A DNA stretch of 64,000 bases. Origin: Bog-756 sp963738545. Its GTDB lineage: Bacteria; Actinomycetota; Acidimicrobiia; Acidimicrobiales; RAAP-2. This document shows positions 44,442-52,842 of this stretch, one piece after another (position 1 is the first letter of the stretch; every line of letters begins with the position of its first letter). Location of the stretch: positions 248,001 to 312,000 of the forward strand of contig CAVTXA010000008.1 of the NCBI GenBank assembly GCA_963738545.1, read 5' to 3'. The notes beneath the pieces are model-generated. The model saw nothing but the letters and a program-made list of their open reading frames with translations. It did not search any database and was not told where the DNA came from. The position numbers and the translations under genes are program-made.

Positions 44442-44593
44442 GGGTGATCGACCCCACCGGAGCGAACCGGAGCGGTCAACAGCCTCGACAGGCTACTCCG
44501 ACACCCCGGATCGGTCGGACGGCTCGGCCGACGGGGGTTCGCCACCCCCAGGCCGCCGCCGGAACGCTGGACGGGAGGTAACATCAGTCCCGC

Positions 44594-44725
44594 CCCGACG
44601 TTGTGTGCGACGGCTGGGTCCTGCGCAACGTCCTCCTGTGAATCGAGTCAGGGTCGGAAGGCAGCAGCTCTCAGCAGGTCCGGCCGTGTGCCGTAGCCAA
44701 CCTGGCCGTCGCACAGAACGCCGGG
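44594..44725 (+). ncRNA. ffs: signal recognition particle RNA (bacterial small SRP RNA, 4.5S-like)
   Basis: The terminal stem GTTGTGTGCGACGG (44600-44613) pairs with CCGTCGCACAGAAC (44706-44719) with one mismatch. The tip carries the conserved Ffh-binding loop sequence GTCAGGGTCGGAAGGCAGCAGC, in which the 5' GUCAGG and the GGAAGCAGC-type side of domain IV are clear. The position directly upstream of dnaX is the classic place for ffs. Ends are estimated to within a few bases. Confidence 0.9.
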
Positions 44726-44820
44726 GGAGGGTCCCCATGCTTTCGGGACGTCGACCGATCGGGCCTTGGGAACCCGCCCGTCCACGTGTCCTGGGCGGAA
44801 ACGCACGTCGCGGTGAACGG

Positions 44821-44826
44821 TAGGCT
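44821..44826 (+). promoter_or_regulatory. -10 box (TAGGCT) of leaderless dnaX
   Basis: TAGGCT is followed by exactly eight bases and then the GTG start of dnaX, with no Shine-Dalgarno sequence. This spacing puts the transcript start on or next to the start codon. Confidence 0.55.
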
Positions 44827-44834
44827 CCCCCGAC

Positions 44835-46886
44835 GTGGCCGACCTACCGGACGACACCCCCTACCAGTCCCTGTATCGACGGTTTCGTCCGTCCACCTTC
44901 GGTGAGGTCCGGGGTCAGGACCATGTGGTGCTGGCCCTCCGCAACGCCGTGCGGGACCAGCGGGTGGCCCACGCCTACCTCTTCAGTGGTCCCCGGGGCA
45001 CGGGCAAGACCTCGACGGCCCGGATCCTGGCCAAGGCGCTCAACTGCACCGACCTGCGCGAGGGCGAGCCCTGCGGCGTGTGCGTGTCCTGCGTGGAGAT
45101 CGCCAAGGGGACGTCGCTCGACGTGCACGAACTCGACGCCGCCTCCAACAACGGGGTGGACGCCATGCGCGACCTGGTCTCCCGGGCCGCCCTCGGCACC
45201 CCGGGCCGCCAGAAGGTCTACATCGTCGATGAGGTCCACATGCTGTCCACGGCGGCCTCCAACGCCCTGCTCAAGACCCTGGAGGAACCACCGGCTCACG
45301 TCGTCTTCGTGCTGGCCACCACCGACCCCCAGAAGGTCCTCCCCACCATCAGGAGCCGGACCCAGCACTTCGAGTTCCGACTGCTGGGACCCGAGACCCT
45401 CGGTGAGCTGCTGGACCAGGTGCGCCGTGACGCCCACCTGGATGTTCCCGACGAGGCACTCGACCTCGCCGTGCGGCGGGGCAGGGGCTCGGCCCGCGAC
45501 GCACTCTCGGTCCTCGACCAGGTCGTGGCCTCGGACTCGGTCGAGGACGACCTGCCCGAGCTCGACGAGGTGGTCGAGGCCCTGGCCGAGCGGGACATCG
45601 GGCGCGCCCTGGTGGCGGTGGCTCATCTGACGTCGGCCGGCTTCAGCCCGCAGCAGCTCACGGCGGATCTGGTCGACTACCTCCGACAGGGCTTCTTGGC
45701 CCTGGTGGCACCGGACCTCATGGCCGTTTCCGGAGGCGAACGGGACGACGTGACGGCACGGGCAGGGCGGGTGGGCCTGGCCGCCCTCGTCCGGGCCATG
45801 GAGGTACTGGGTCAGGCCCAGGTCGCCATGCGCGATGCCCCCGACCCCCGTGTGAACCTCGAGGTGGCGCTGGTCCGGCTGGCCCATCCGGAGGCCGACG
45901 ATTCGCCCCAGGCGCTCCTGGCCCGCATCGAGCGTCTGGAGGCAGCGACGCGTTCGACCGCCCCCACCGCCCCCGAGGGGGCCCGGCCCTCCCCGACCGG
46001 TCCACCCCCGGTGGCATCCGTGGTCTCTCGAGCGGCCTCCGAACCCGTGGCCCCCTCCGACCAGCCCGCCGCCGGTGCCCCGGTGTCACCACCGTCGCCG
46101 GCCGACCCCCCACCGGATGGTGATGGGCCGGGGACGGGTGTGTCGGGCCGGCGGACCCTCGGGGCCTACCGCCGCCAAGCAGGGAGCCCCGACGCCGGAC
46201 CCGGAGTCCCCACCGGTCCGCCACCGACGGCGGATGCCGCCACCGGACCGGAGCCGGCCACCGTTACGTCGGCCGAGCAGACCGCAGAGCCGCCGGTCGC
46301 CCGCCCGGGATCCCCGGTCACGCCCACCGCCGCACCGGTCGGCCCCTTTCCCACCCGGGACCAGTTGGTCCAGGCCTGGGGCGATCACGTGATCGGTCGC
46401 CTGAGGCCCAAGGCCAAGGCGCTATTCCAGGCCGGCCGCTTCGTCGGCGTCGAGGACGATCGGGCCGTGTTCGGACTCCCCAACGAGATCCATCGGGACC
46501 GGTGCGAGGAGGTTCGGGGCGAGATCGAAGCGGCACTGGCCGAACAGTTCGGCCGCCCCGTGGGCGTCGAGCTGGTGGTCGACCCCGGGACCGAGGTGTC
46601 CCGTGGCCCCGTCGGACCCCTCTCCGACGGCGACGACGGGGAGGCGACGCCGGCGAGTGCGTCAGCCGGTCCGGCGGGGCCGGGGCCGGCCACGGCGCCA
46701 TCCGGTCGACAAGCACCGGTCGTCCCGCCCCCACCGGCCCACGACCCCCACCAAACGGACCCGGCCGATGATCCGGAGGACCTGTCGGCTTTCGACGAGG
46801 CCCAGCTGGGGGAGATCGCCGAGGTCGACAACTCGGCGGAGGCCCGGGTCCTGCAGGCCTTCCCCGGCGCCGAGGAGGTGGGGTAG
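44835..46886 (+). CDS. dnaX: DNA polymerase III subunits gamma/tau
   Basis: Clamp-loader ATPase that opens the beta clamp and ties the replisome together. The N-terminal AAA+ module shows Walker A (FSGPRGTGKTSTARILAKAL), a four-Cys zinc site (NCTDLREGEPCGVCVSC), Walker B (VYIVDEVHMLS) and sensor 1 (LATTDPQKV). Domain III runs to about residue 370. The tau-like remainder is a Pro/Thr/Gly-rich linker of about 130 residues and a C-terminal domain (RDQLVQAWGDHVIGRLRPKA) that may bind the polymerase, ending in an acidic tail. At 683 residues it is a normal actinobacterial length. Starts with GTG, follows ffs and abuts recR directly; the ybaB gene often found between them is missing. Confidence 0.93.
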   Translation: MADLPDDTPYQSLYRRFRPSTFGEVRGQDHVVLALRNAVRDQRVAHAYLFSGPRGTGKTSTARILAKALNCTDLREGEPCGVCVSCVEIAKGTSLDVHELDAASNNGVDAMRDLVSRAALGTPGRQKVYIVDEVHMLSTAASNALLKTLEEPPAHVVFVLATTDPQKVLPTIRSRTQHFEFRLLGPETLGELLDQVRRDAHLDVPDEALDLAVRRGRGSARDALSVLDQVVASDSVEDDLPELDEVVEALAERDIGRALVAVAHLTSAGFSPQQLTADLVDYLRQGFLALVAPDLMAVSGGERDDVTARAGRVGLAALVRAMEVLGQAQVAMRDAPDPRVNLEVALVRLAHPEADDSPQALLARIERLEAATRSTAPTAPEGARPSPTGPPPVASVVSRAASEPVAPSDQPAAGAPVSPPSPADPPPDGDGPGTGVSGRRTLGAYRRQAGSPDAGPGVPTGPPPTADAATGPEPATVTSAEQTAEPPVARPGSPVTPTAAPVGPFPTRDQLVQAWGDHVIGRLRPKAKALFQAGRFVGVEDDRAVFGLPNEIHRDRCEEVRGEIEAALAEQFGRPVGVELVVDPGTEVSRGPVGPLSDGDDGEATPASASAGPAGPGPATAPSGRQAPVVPPPPAHDPHQTDPADDPEDLSAFDEAQLGEIAEVDNSAEARVLQAFPGAEEVG

Positions 46887-47492
46887 GTGGCCATCTTCTC
46901 GGGACCGCTGCAGTCCCTGATCGACGAGCTCGGACGGCTACCCGGCGTCGGTCCCAAGTCGGCCCAACGGATCACGTTCCACCTCCTCAAGGTGGCGCCC
47001 GAGGACGCACTCCGGCTGGCCGAGGCCATCATCGCCGTGAAGGAGCGCATCACCTTGTGCACCCGGTGTTTCAACGTGGCCGAGGGTGGCTTGTGTGCCA
47101 TCTGCCTCGACGACCGGCGGGACGCCGCGTCGGTCTGCGTGGTGGAGGACCCACGGGACATCGTCTCGGTGGAGAAGACGGGCGAGTTCTCGGGCAAGTA
47201 CCACGTCCTCCAGGGAGCACTGAATCCCATCGAGGGGATTGGCCCCGAGCAGCTTCGGGTCCGGGAGCTGCTGGTCCGGGTCGAACAAGAGGGGATCACC
47301 GAGGTCATCTTGTGCACCAACCCCAATCTCGAAGGGGAGGCCACGGCCATGTACCTGGCCCGGCTGCTCAAGCCCATGGGCCTGACCGTCACGAGGATCG
47401 CCAGCGGGCTGCCGGTGGGCGGGGACCTGGAGTACGCCGACGAGCTGACGTTGGGGCGGGCCCTCGAGGGTCGGCGGGAGGTCGAGGCGTGA
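46887..47492 (+). CDS. recR: recombination mediator protein
   Basis: RecR, which with RecF and RecO loads RecA at single-strand gaps. All family parts are present in 201 residues: helix-hairpin-helix (ELGRLPGVGPKSAQRITFHL), a four-Cys zinc finger (CTRCFNVAEGGLCAIC), the Toprim domain (VCVVEDPRDIVSVEKTGEF, then NPNLEGEATAMYLARLL) and the C-terminal GLPVGGDLEYADELTLGRAL. The GTG start follows the dnaX stop without a gap, so it is translated from the same message. The neighbouring SixA-like gene follows after 46 bases. Confidence 0.95.
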   Translation: MAIFSGPLQSLIDELGRLPGVGPKSAQRITFHLLKVAPEDALRLAEAIIAVKERITLCTRCFNVAEGGLCAICLDDRRDAASVCVVEDPRDIVSVEKTGEFSGKYHVLQGALNPIEGIGPEQLRVRELLVRVEQEGITEVILCTNPNLEGEATAMYLARLLKPMGLTVTRIASGLPVGGDLEYADELTLGRALEGRREVEA

Positions 47493-47538
47493 GACGGCGT
47501 CACCGGATCGCCGGGACCACCCCGACCACCTGGCCCCG

Positions 47539-48138
47539 GTGACCGCGCCCGATCGCCTGCTGTGGATCCTCCGCCACGCCAAGGCCGCCTCCGATGCGCC
47601 CTGGGGCGGCGACGACCAGCAGCGGCCGCTCACGGCGAGGGGCCGCCGCGACGCCTCGGCACTCGGCCGCCGGCTGGCCGCGGAACCGGTCGACCTCGGC
47701 GCCGACCGGGTGATGGACGGCGTCCCCCGACCCGAGGTGGCTCTCTGCTCGGCCGCCGTCCGGACCCGGCAGACCGCTGACCTCGTCGCCGAGGGGATGG
47801 GTGGCCAGCTCCCCGTGGACGCGTACCACTCGCTCTACGGAGCCGACCCCGACCTCCTCTACCAGTACGTCCGGGAGATCGACGAGGGGGTGAGGAGCGC
47901 ACTCGTCGTGGGCCACAACCCAACGGTGTTCGAGGCGACCTGGCAACTCCTCGACGACGCCGGGCCGACGGCGGAAGCAGCCATCCTCGGCGACCAGCGG
48001 CCCTCGGATCGGGCCGCGCTCGAGGCCCACGGGTTCCCCACCTGCGCGTTGGCCGTTCTCGGCCTCCGGGTGGGCGGCTGGGAGGACGTCGCCCACGGGT
48101 GCGCGACCCTCATCGGGGTGTTCAAGCCCCCCTACTGA
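47539..48138 (+). CDS. SixA-like phosphohistidine phosphatase (histidine phosphatase superfamily)
   Basis: A 199-residue member of the branch-1 histidine phosphatases. The catalytic histidine lies in LWILRHAKAASD (the family's RHG replaced by RHA, as in SixA), the second arginine in RRDASALGRRL, the third in SAAVRTRQTA, and the second histidine in ALVVGHNPTVFE. SixA removes phosphate from phosphohistidine proteins; in actinobacteria the physiological target is unknown. An insertion around DRVMDGVPRPE is longer than in E. coli SixA. The GTG at 47539 follows recR by 46 bases, so it may be the last gene of the dnaX unit. It is convergent with the thiolase gene. Confidence 0.8.
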   Translation: MTAPDRLLWILRHAKAASDAPWGGDDQQRPLTARGRRDASALGRRLAAEPVDLGADRVMDGVPRPEVALCSAAVRTRQTADLVAEGMGGQLPVDAYHSLYGADPDLLYQYVREIDEGVRSALVVGHNPTVFEATWQLLDDAGPTAEAAILGDQRPSDRAALEAHGFPTCALAVLGLRVGGWEDVAHGCATLIGVFKPPY

Positions 48139-48185
48139 AGCTCACTGACGGGACGGGCGGCGCGGTGTGCCGGGCCCCGGCCGGG

Positions 48186-49367
48186 TCAGATGGTGCGCAG
48201 CACCGCCGCGTCACCCTGGCCGCCGCCACCGCACAGGCTGACGGCCGCCGTGCCACCCCCACGACGCTTGAGTTCGAGCAGCGCGGTGAGGGCCAGGCGG
48301 GTGCCGGACATCCCGACCGGGTGGCCGAGGGCGATGGCGCCGCCGTTCACGTTGACCACGTCGTCGCTGATCCCGAGGTCGTCGGCAGACGCACATCCGA
48401 CCGCGGCGAACGCCTCGTTGATCTCGAAGATGTCGATGTCGGACACCGTGAGGCCGGCCTTGTCCAGGGCCACCGACGTGGCGTGCGACGGCTGGTGGAG
48501 CAGGGACGGGCTCGGCCCGGCCACCTGTCCATAGCTGACCAGCTCGCCGAGGGGCGAGAGTCCGAGCTCCTCGGCCTTGGCCTTGGACATCACGATGACG
48601 GCGGCACCGCCGTCGGAGATCTGGGAGGCATTGCCGGCGGTGATGGTGCCGCTCTTGTCGAAGGCCGGGCGCAGCTTCCCGAGGGATTCGGCCGTGGTCT
48701 CGGGCCGGACGCCCTCGTCGGTGTCGACCACCAGCGGGTCACCCTTGCGCTGGGGAACGCTGACCGCCACGATCTCGTCGGCGAACTTGCCGTCCTTGAT
48801 GGCGGCGGCGGCACGCTCGTGCGAGAGGGCGCTGAAGGCGTCCTGGCGCTCACGGGTCACCCCGTCGGCTCCGTTGTAGCGCTCGGTGCCCAGACCCATG
48901 GCGCAGTTGTCGAAGGCGCAGAAGAGACCGTCGTACATCATCGAGTCCACGACGTTCTGATCCCCGATGCGGTAGCCGGCGCGTGCGCCCGGGAGCAGGT
49001 AGGGGGCCTGGGTCATCGACTCCATGCCCCCAGCCACGACGATCTCGGCCTCACCCGCATTGATCATCAGGTCGGCCAGGTAGATGGCGTTGAGCCCGGA
49101 CAGGCAGACCTTGTTGACGGTGGTGGAGGGAACGCTCATCGGGATACCGGCATTGGCGGCGGCCTGGCGGGCGGTGATCTGTCCCGCGCCGGCCAGGATC
49201 ACCTGTCCCATGAAGACGTAGTCGACCTGCTCGGGCGTGATGCCGGCCCGCTCGAGGGCCCCGGCGATGGCGAAGCCCCCCAGCTCGGTGGCCGCGAACC
49301 CACCCAAGGCGCCCGACAGCTTGCCGATCGGGGTTCTTGCCCCTGAGACGATGACGGTTCCGGACAT
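48186..49367 (-). CDS. acetyl-CoA acetyltransferase (thiolase)
   Basis: Condenses two acetyl-CoA to acetoacetyl-CoA, or cleaves the product in degradation. The 393-residue protein has all thiolase residues: nucleophile Cys88 in VNKVCLSGL, the NEAFA motif (FEINEAFAAVG), the histidine in ALGHPVGMSG and the second cysteine in SLCGGGGQG. The length is typical for the biosynthetic type. The ATG at 49367 has GGAGG upstream at five bases. It is divergent from the crotonyl-CoA carboxylase/reductase gene across 308 bases, and with the dehydrogenase at 57751 would supply 3-hydroxybutyryl-CoA to the ethylmalonyl-CoA route. Confidence 0.9.
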   Translation of the reverse strand: MSGTVIVSGARTPIGKLSGALGGFAATELGGFAIAGALERAGITPEQVDYVFMGQVILAGAGQITARQAAANAGIPMSVPSTTVNKVCLSGLNAIYLADLMINAGEAEIVVAGGMESMTQAPYLLPGARAGYRIGDQNVVDSMMYDGLFCAFDNCAMGLGTERYNGADGVTRERQDAFSALSHERAAAAIKDGKFADEIVAVSVPQRKGDPLVVDTDEGVRPETTAESLGKLRPAFDKSGTITAGNASQISDGGAAVIVMSKAKAEELGLSPLGELVSYGQVAGPSPSLLHQPSHATSVALDKAGLTVSDIDIFEINEAFAAVGCASADDLGISDDVVNVNGGAIALGHPVGMSGTRLALTALLELKRRGGGTAAVSLCGGGGQGDAAVLRTI

Positions 49368-49675
49368 GACGACCTCCGCGGCCTGGCGGCCAGATCAGGC
49401 GGCGTTCCCCCATGGGCCCGCCACGGCGACGGGACCATGATACGGCCTCGCCCCACCCACGACCACACGGACGGTTCCCACCCCGAGCTCCCTCGTTCCG
49501 GCCCGATCACGGCGGCGCCATCTTGTCCCCCTCGGTGGTCGGCTGGGCCCCCGGCCGGCCCATCCGTCCTCCGGCGCGCGGGGAGTGGCCGTCTCGCTCC
49601 GCGAGGTGGCGTGGCGGCGCCGTGGCCGGCGGGGCCAGGAATCGGCGAAGGGCAGGCGGGCTAACCTGCCCTCCC
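49368..49675. promoter_or_regulatory. divergent promoter region between thiolase and ccr
   Basis: No gene in 308 bases. On the plus strand a TAACCT box (49662-49667) lies exactly eight bases before the ccr ATG, which suggests leaderless transcription. A box for the thiolase gene was not identified. Shared control of both genes is plausible because they act in one pathway. Confidence 0.5.
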
Positions 49676-51016
49676 ATGCAGGAGTTCCTCGCAGCCATCC
49701 AGTCCGGCGCCTCGGGAGAGCAGCTCGAAGCCATTCCCCTGCCCGACCACTATCGGGCCTCGTTCGTCCTCCGGGACGAGGCGGGGATGTTCGAGGGGCT
49801 CGAGACCGAGGACAAGGACCCGCGCAAGTCGCTCCACATCGGTGAGGTGGCCGTCCCCGAATTGGCCCCCGACGAGGCGTATATCGCCGTGATGGCCAGC
49901 GCCATCAACTTCAACACCGTGTGGACCTCCATCTTCGAGCCGCTGTCCACCTTCGGGTTCCTCGACCGGCTGGGCCGGGAGAGCGCCTGGGGCAAGCGGC
50001 ACGCGCTCGACTACCACGTGGTCGGCTCGGACGCCTCGGGGGTGGTCCTGCGGACCGGGTCGGCCGTGCGGAACTGGAAGCCCGGCGACAAGGTCACCGT
50101 CCACTGCAACTACGTGGACGACCAGAGCCCGAGCGCCCACGACGACTCGATGCTGGCCGACAACCAGCGCATCTGGGGGTTCGAGACCAACTTCGGCGGA
50201 TTGGCCGACCTGGCCGTGGTCAAGGCCAATCAGCTGATGCCCAAGCCCAAGCACCTGACCTGGGAGGAGGCCGCGGCCAACGCCCTGTGCAACTCGACCT
50301 CGTACCGGATGCTGGTGTCCAAGAACGGCGCCCACATGAGCCAGGGGGACAAGGTGCTGGTGTGGGGGGCGTCGGGCGGCCTCGGGGCTTACGCCGTCCA
50401 GTACGTGCTGAACGGGGGCGGGACGCCGGTGGGGGTCGTCTCCTCGCCGTCCAAGGTCGAACTCCTCCATGAGCTGGGGGTGGAGGCCGTCATCGACCGC
50501 AAGGTGGCCAACTACCGGTTCTGGAAGGACGAGAACACCCAGGACGAGTCGGAATGGCGGCGGCTGGGCAAGGACATCCGCGGCCTGGTCGGTGACGACG
50601 TCGACATCGTGTTCGAGCACCCGGGGCGCCAGACCATGGGGGCCTCGGTGTTCGCGGCCAAGCGGGGCGGGACCATCGTCACCTGCGCAGCCACCTCGGG
50701 ATACATGATCGAGTACGACAACCGCCACCTGTGGATGAAGCTCAAGACCATCAAGGGGTCCCACTTCGCCAACTATCGCGAGGCCTGGGACGCCAACCAG
50801 CTGGTGTGCGAAGGCAAGATCCTCCCCCCGCTGTCGGCGGTCCATGCGCTCGAGGGCGTGGGGGACGCCGCCTACCAGGTGCACAAGAACCTCCACGAAG
50901 GGAAGATCGGGGTCCTGTGCCTGGCCCCCGAGGAGGGACTGGGCATCGACGACCCCGAGTTCCGGGCCGAGGTGGGCGAGGAGCGGATCACGCTGTTCCG
51001 GAGGCACGGGGCATGA
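49676..51016 (+). CDS. ccr: crotonyl-CoA carboxylase/reductase
   Basis: Reductively carboxylates crotonyl-CoA to ethylmalonyl-CoA with NADPH, the key step of the ethylmalonyl-CoA pathway and of extender-unit supply for polyketides. The 446 residues match the family. It is a medium-chain dehydrogenase/reductase: GroES-like part with YHVVGSDASGVVLRTGSAVR and KPGDKVTVHCNYVD, then the Rossmann fold GDKVLVWGASGGLGAYAVQY. The family segments NSTSYRMLVS and HPGRQTMGASVFAAKRGGTI are present; the latter helps distinguish carboxylases from plain quinone reductases. The ATG at 49676 is preceded by the TAACCT box, and the frame further upstream is non-coding. It overlaps the epimerase gene (ATGA). Confidence 0.92.
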   Translation: MQEFLAAIQSGASGEQLEAIPLPDHYRASFVLRDEAGMFEGLETEDKDPRKSLHIGEVAVPELAPDEAYIAVMASAINFNTVWTSIFEPLSTFGFLDRLGRESAWGKRHALDYHVVGSDASGVVLRTGSAVRNWKPGDKVTVHCNYVDDQSPSAHDDSMLADNQRIWGFETNFGGLADLAVVKANQLMPKPKHLTWEEAAANALCNSTSYRMLVSKNGAHMSQGDKVLVWGASGGLGAYAVQYVLNGGGTPVGVVSSPSKVELLHELGVEAVIDRKVANYRFWKDENTQDESEWRRLGKDIRGLVGDDVDIVFEHPGRQTMGASVFAAKRGGTIVTCAATSGYMIEYDNRHLWMKLKTIKGSHFANYREAWDANQLVCEGKILPPLSAVHALEGVGDAAYQVHKNLHEGKIGVLCLAPEEGLGIDDPEFRAEVGEERITLFRRHGA

Positions 51017-51423
51017 CCGAACCGCTGCTGACCGAGATCGACCACGTGGCCATCGCCGTCCCCGACCTCGAGGAGGCCATCGCCTACTACCGGGAGACCT
51101 TCGGCGCCACCGTCGACCACCGGGAGGTGGTGGACTCCGACGGCGTCGAAGAGGCCCTCTTGAAGGTGGCCGACAGCTATATCCAGCTGCTCACCCCGGT
51201 CAGGGACGACTCGCCGGTGGCCAAGTACCTGGAGAAGAAGGGCCCCGGCCTCCATCACGTCGGCTACCGCGTCGCCGACTGCGGGGTGGCGCTCCAGTCG
51301 GTCAAGGACCACGGTGGCCAGGTCATCGACCAGGCTCCCCGACCGGGATCCCGGGGGACCACGGTGGCCTTCGTCCACCCCAAAGGCGCGTTCGGCACAC
51401 TGATCGAGCTCGTCCAGGAGTGA
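51013..51423 (+). CDS. mce: methylmalonyl-CoA/ethylmalonyl-CoA epimerase
   Basis: Interconverts the 2R and 2S forms of ethylmalonyl-CoA or methylmalonyl-CoA so that the mutase can use them. The 136-residue vicinal-oxygen-chelate protein has two beta-alpha-beta-beta-beta units with metal ligands in EIDHVAIAVPDLEEA (His), YIQLLTPV (Gln region), GLHHVGYRV (His) and the final Glu in GTLIELVQE. Its ATG overlaps the ccr stop, so the two proteins are produced together, which supports ethylmalonyl-CoA as one natural substrate. An actinobacterial epimerase of this type normally serves both substrates. Confidence 0.88.
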   Translation: MTEPLLTEIDHVAIAVPDLEEAIAYYRETFGATVDHREVVDSDGVEEALLKVADSYIQLLTPVRDDSPVAKYLEKKGPGLHHVGYRVADCGVALQSVKDHGGQVIDQAPRPGSRGTTVAFVHPKGAFGTLIELVQE

Positions 51424-51435
51424 GCGGTCACACCG

Positions 51436-52752
51436 ATGGACAGGGCTCCGGCCGCCCCTGAGGACAACCCCGAGGACCCGGGACCCGGTCGACCTCCGTC
51501 GATCGGCGTCCCGAGCATCCCGGCCCAGGCCGATCGGCGCCCACCGCCGGCACCCGTGCCCTCGGTCCCGCTGCCCCCCTCCGAGCCGGAGGAGACGACG
51601 GGTCCGGATGGGCCGGTCGATCCGGGAGCGCCTGTCGCGCCTCCCCGAGGCGACACCGGTGCCGACCAGGCAGTCACACCCGAGGTGACGGCGGGGCGGC
51701 CCAGCACCCAGGACTCCCACTCGGCCCCGTCCCGGCCTCGACGGACCGTCCCGGTGGTCTCGACCCGGTCGAAGCCGTTGCCGGTGGAACGGGGGAGTCG
51801 GGCCCCCGGATCCGGTGACTCGGTCGGGCCCGACCCGGGGGAGCACCGCGATCCCTTCACCACGACCTTCCCCCCTGGCGTGGCGGCGAAGTTGGGATGG
51901 TACGTGTACCTCATGACCGATCCCGGCTCCGGCCAGGCGTTCTACGTGGGCCGCGGACGGGGTGACCGGTGCTTCCGCCACCTGCGGGCCGCCCGAGTGG
52001 ACGCCGACCGCGGCACCGGGATGGGCGGCGAGGATCCCGGCGGGGAGCCGGTGGGCGAGGAGGGACGCCCTCGGGGGGACGGCCACGAACGACCCACCGA
52101 TCCGTTCCCCATGCTGGAACGGATCCGGGAGGTGGAGGCGGACCACGGCCCGGTACAGCTGGAGATCCTGCGCCACCGCCTGACGTCGGACGAGGCCCGC
52201 CTGGTGCAGGCGGCCGTCGCTGACACGCTCGGCCTCGACCAGGAGCTCAAACTGGCGGGTCAGCGGCAGGTGGCCGCCGTGCTGGGGGCGAGTCTGGCCA
52301 AGACGGCCAAGTTCAAGAGGGATCACCAGGTGGTGCTGCTGCGCATCGGCGACCGGGGTGCCGATGTGCGCTACGAGACCGTCCGCCACGACTGGCGGAT
52401 CGGCCGGAGGTGGATCGATCCCCGTGCCTCCCGGTCGCCCCGGTGGGCCGTCATCGTGGCTGGTGCGCTGATCGTGGCGGTCTACCGGATCGAGCGGTGG
52501 GAGCCGACACCCCTTCCGGGGCCGCCAGGCGGGTCAGGGGCGGGGGTGACGTCCACGTTCACGGCCCGGTCGACGTACCGCCACTCCTTCGTCGGGGAGG
52601 CCGACGACGAACTCGAGCGCCGCTACGTGGGTCGGAGCGTCGCCGCCTACCTGGGTGCGAGCCCGGGACCGGTGCGCAGCGGGGGCGTCGGGGCCCAGAA
52701 CCAGGTCACCTACGTGTGGTGTGGTCCCCACTGGGTCAACCCCGTCGGCTGA
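51436..52752 (+). CDS. GIY-YIG nuclease-like protein with disordered N-terminus
   Basis: A 438-residue protein of unknown role. Residues 1-145 are Pro/Asp/Gly-rich and disordered. Residues 153-182 carry a GIY-YIG element of the LEM3-like type: GWYVYLMTDPGSGQAFYVGR with Arg and His following (GRGDRCFRHL), then a Glu-containing helix (TSDEARLVQAAVADTLG). The C-terminal half has VVLLRIGDRGADVRYETVRH, WAVIVAGALIVAVYRIERW and RRYVGRSVAAYLG, which suggest a DUF-type partner domain. It starts 12 bases after the epimerase and probably shares its transcript, although metabolism and nuclease function do not match. The start codon is uncertain because the N-terminus is low-complexity. Confidence 0.6.
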   Translation: MDRAPAAPEDNPEDPGPGRPPSIGVPSIPAQADRRPPPAPVPSVPLPPSEPEETTGPDGPVDPGAPVAPPRGDTGADQAVTPEVTAGRPSTQDSHSAPSRPRRTVPVVSTRSKPLPVERGSRAPGSGDSVGPDPGEHRDPFTTTFPPGVAAKLGWYVYLMTDPGSGQAFYVGRGRGDRCFRHLRAARVDADRGTGMGGEDPGGEPVGEEGRPRGDGHERPTDPFPMLERIREVEADHGPVQLEILRHRLTSDEARLVQAAVADTLGLDQELKLAGQRQVAAVLGASLAKTAKFKRDHQVVLLRIGDRGADVRYETVRHDWRIGRRWIDPRASRSPRWAVIVAGALIVAVYRIERWEPTPLPGPPGGSGAGVTSTFTARSTYRHSFVGEADDELERRYVGRSVAAYLGASPGPVRSGGVGAQNQVTYVWCGPHWVNPVG

Positions 52753-52828
52753 CCCGGTGATCCCCGCGCCGGGGGCGGTGCGGCCTCCGGGGCACGGGCC
52801 CGTATCGAACCCCCGGTGCCTGGTCCGG

Positions 52829-52834
52829 TAGCCT
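52829..52834 (+). promoter_or_regulatory. -10 box (TAGCCT) of the carboxylase beta gene
   Basis: TAGCCT is followed by eight bases and the ATG at 52843, without a Shine-Dalgarno sequence, the same layout as before dnaX, ccr and lysC. Confidence 0.55.
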
Positions 52835-52842
52835 CACAGACC

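Noticed and set aside
48139..48185. GGGCCCC palindrome between convergent genes as a terminator
   Set aside because: Only about five paired bases; too weak to call in such GC-rich DNA.
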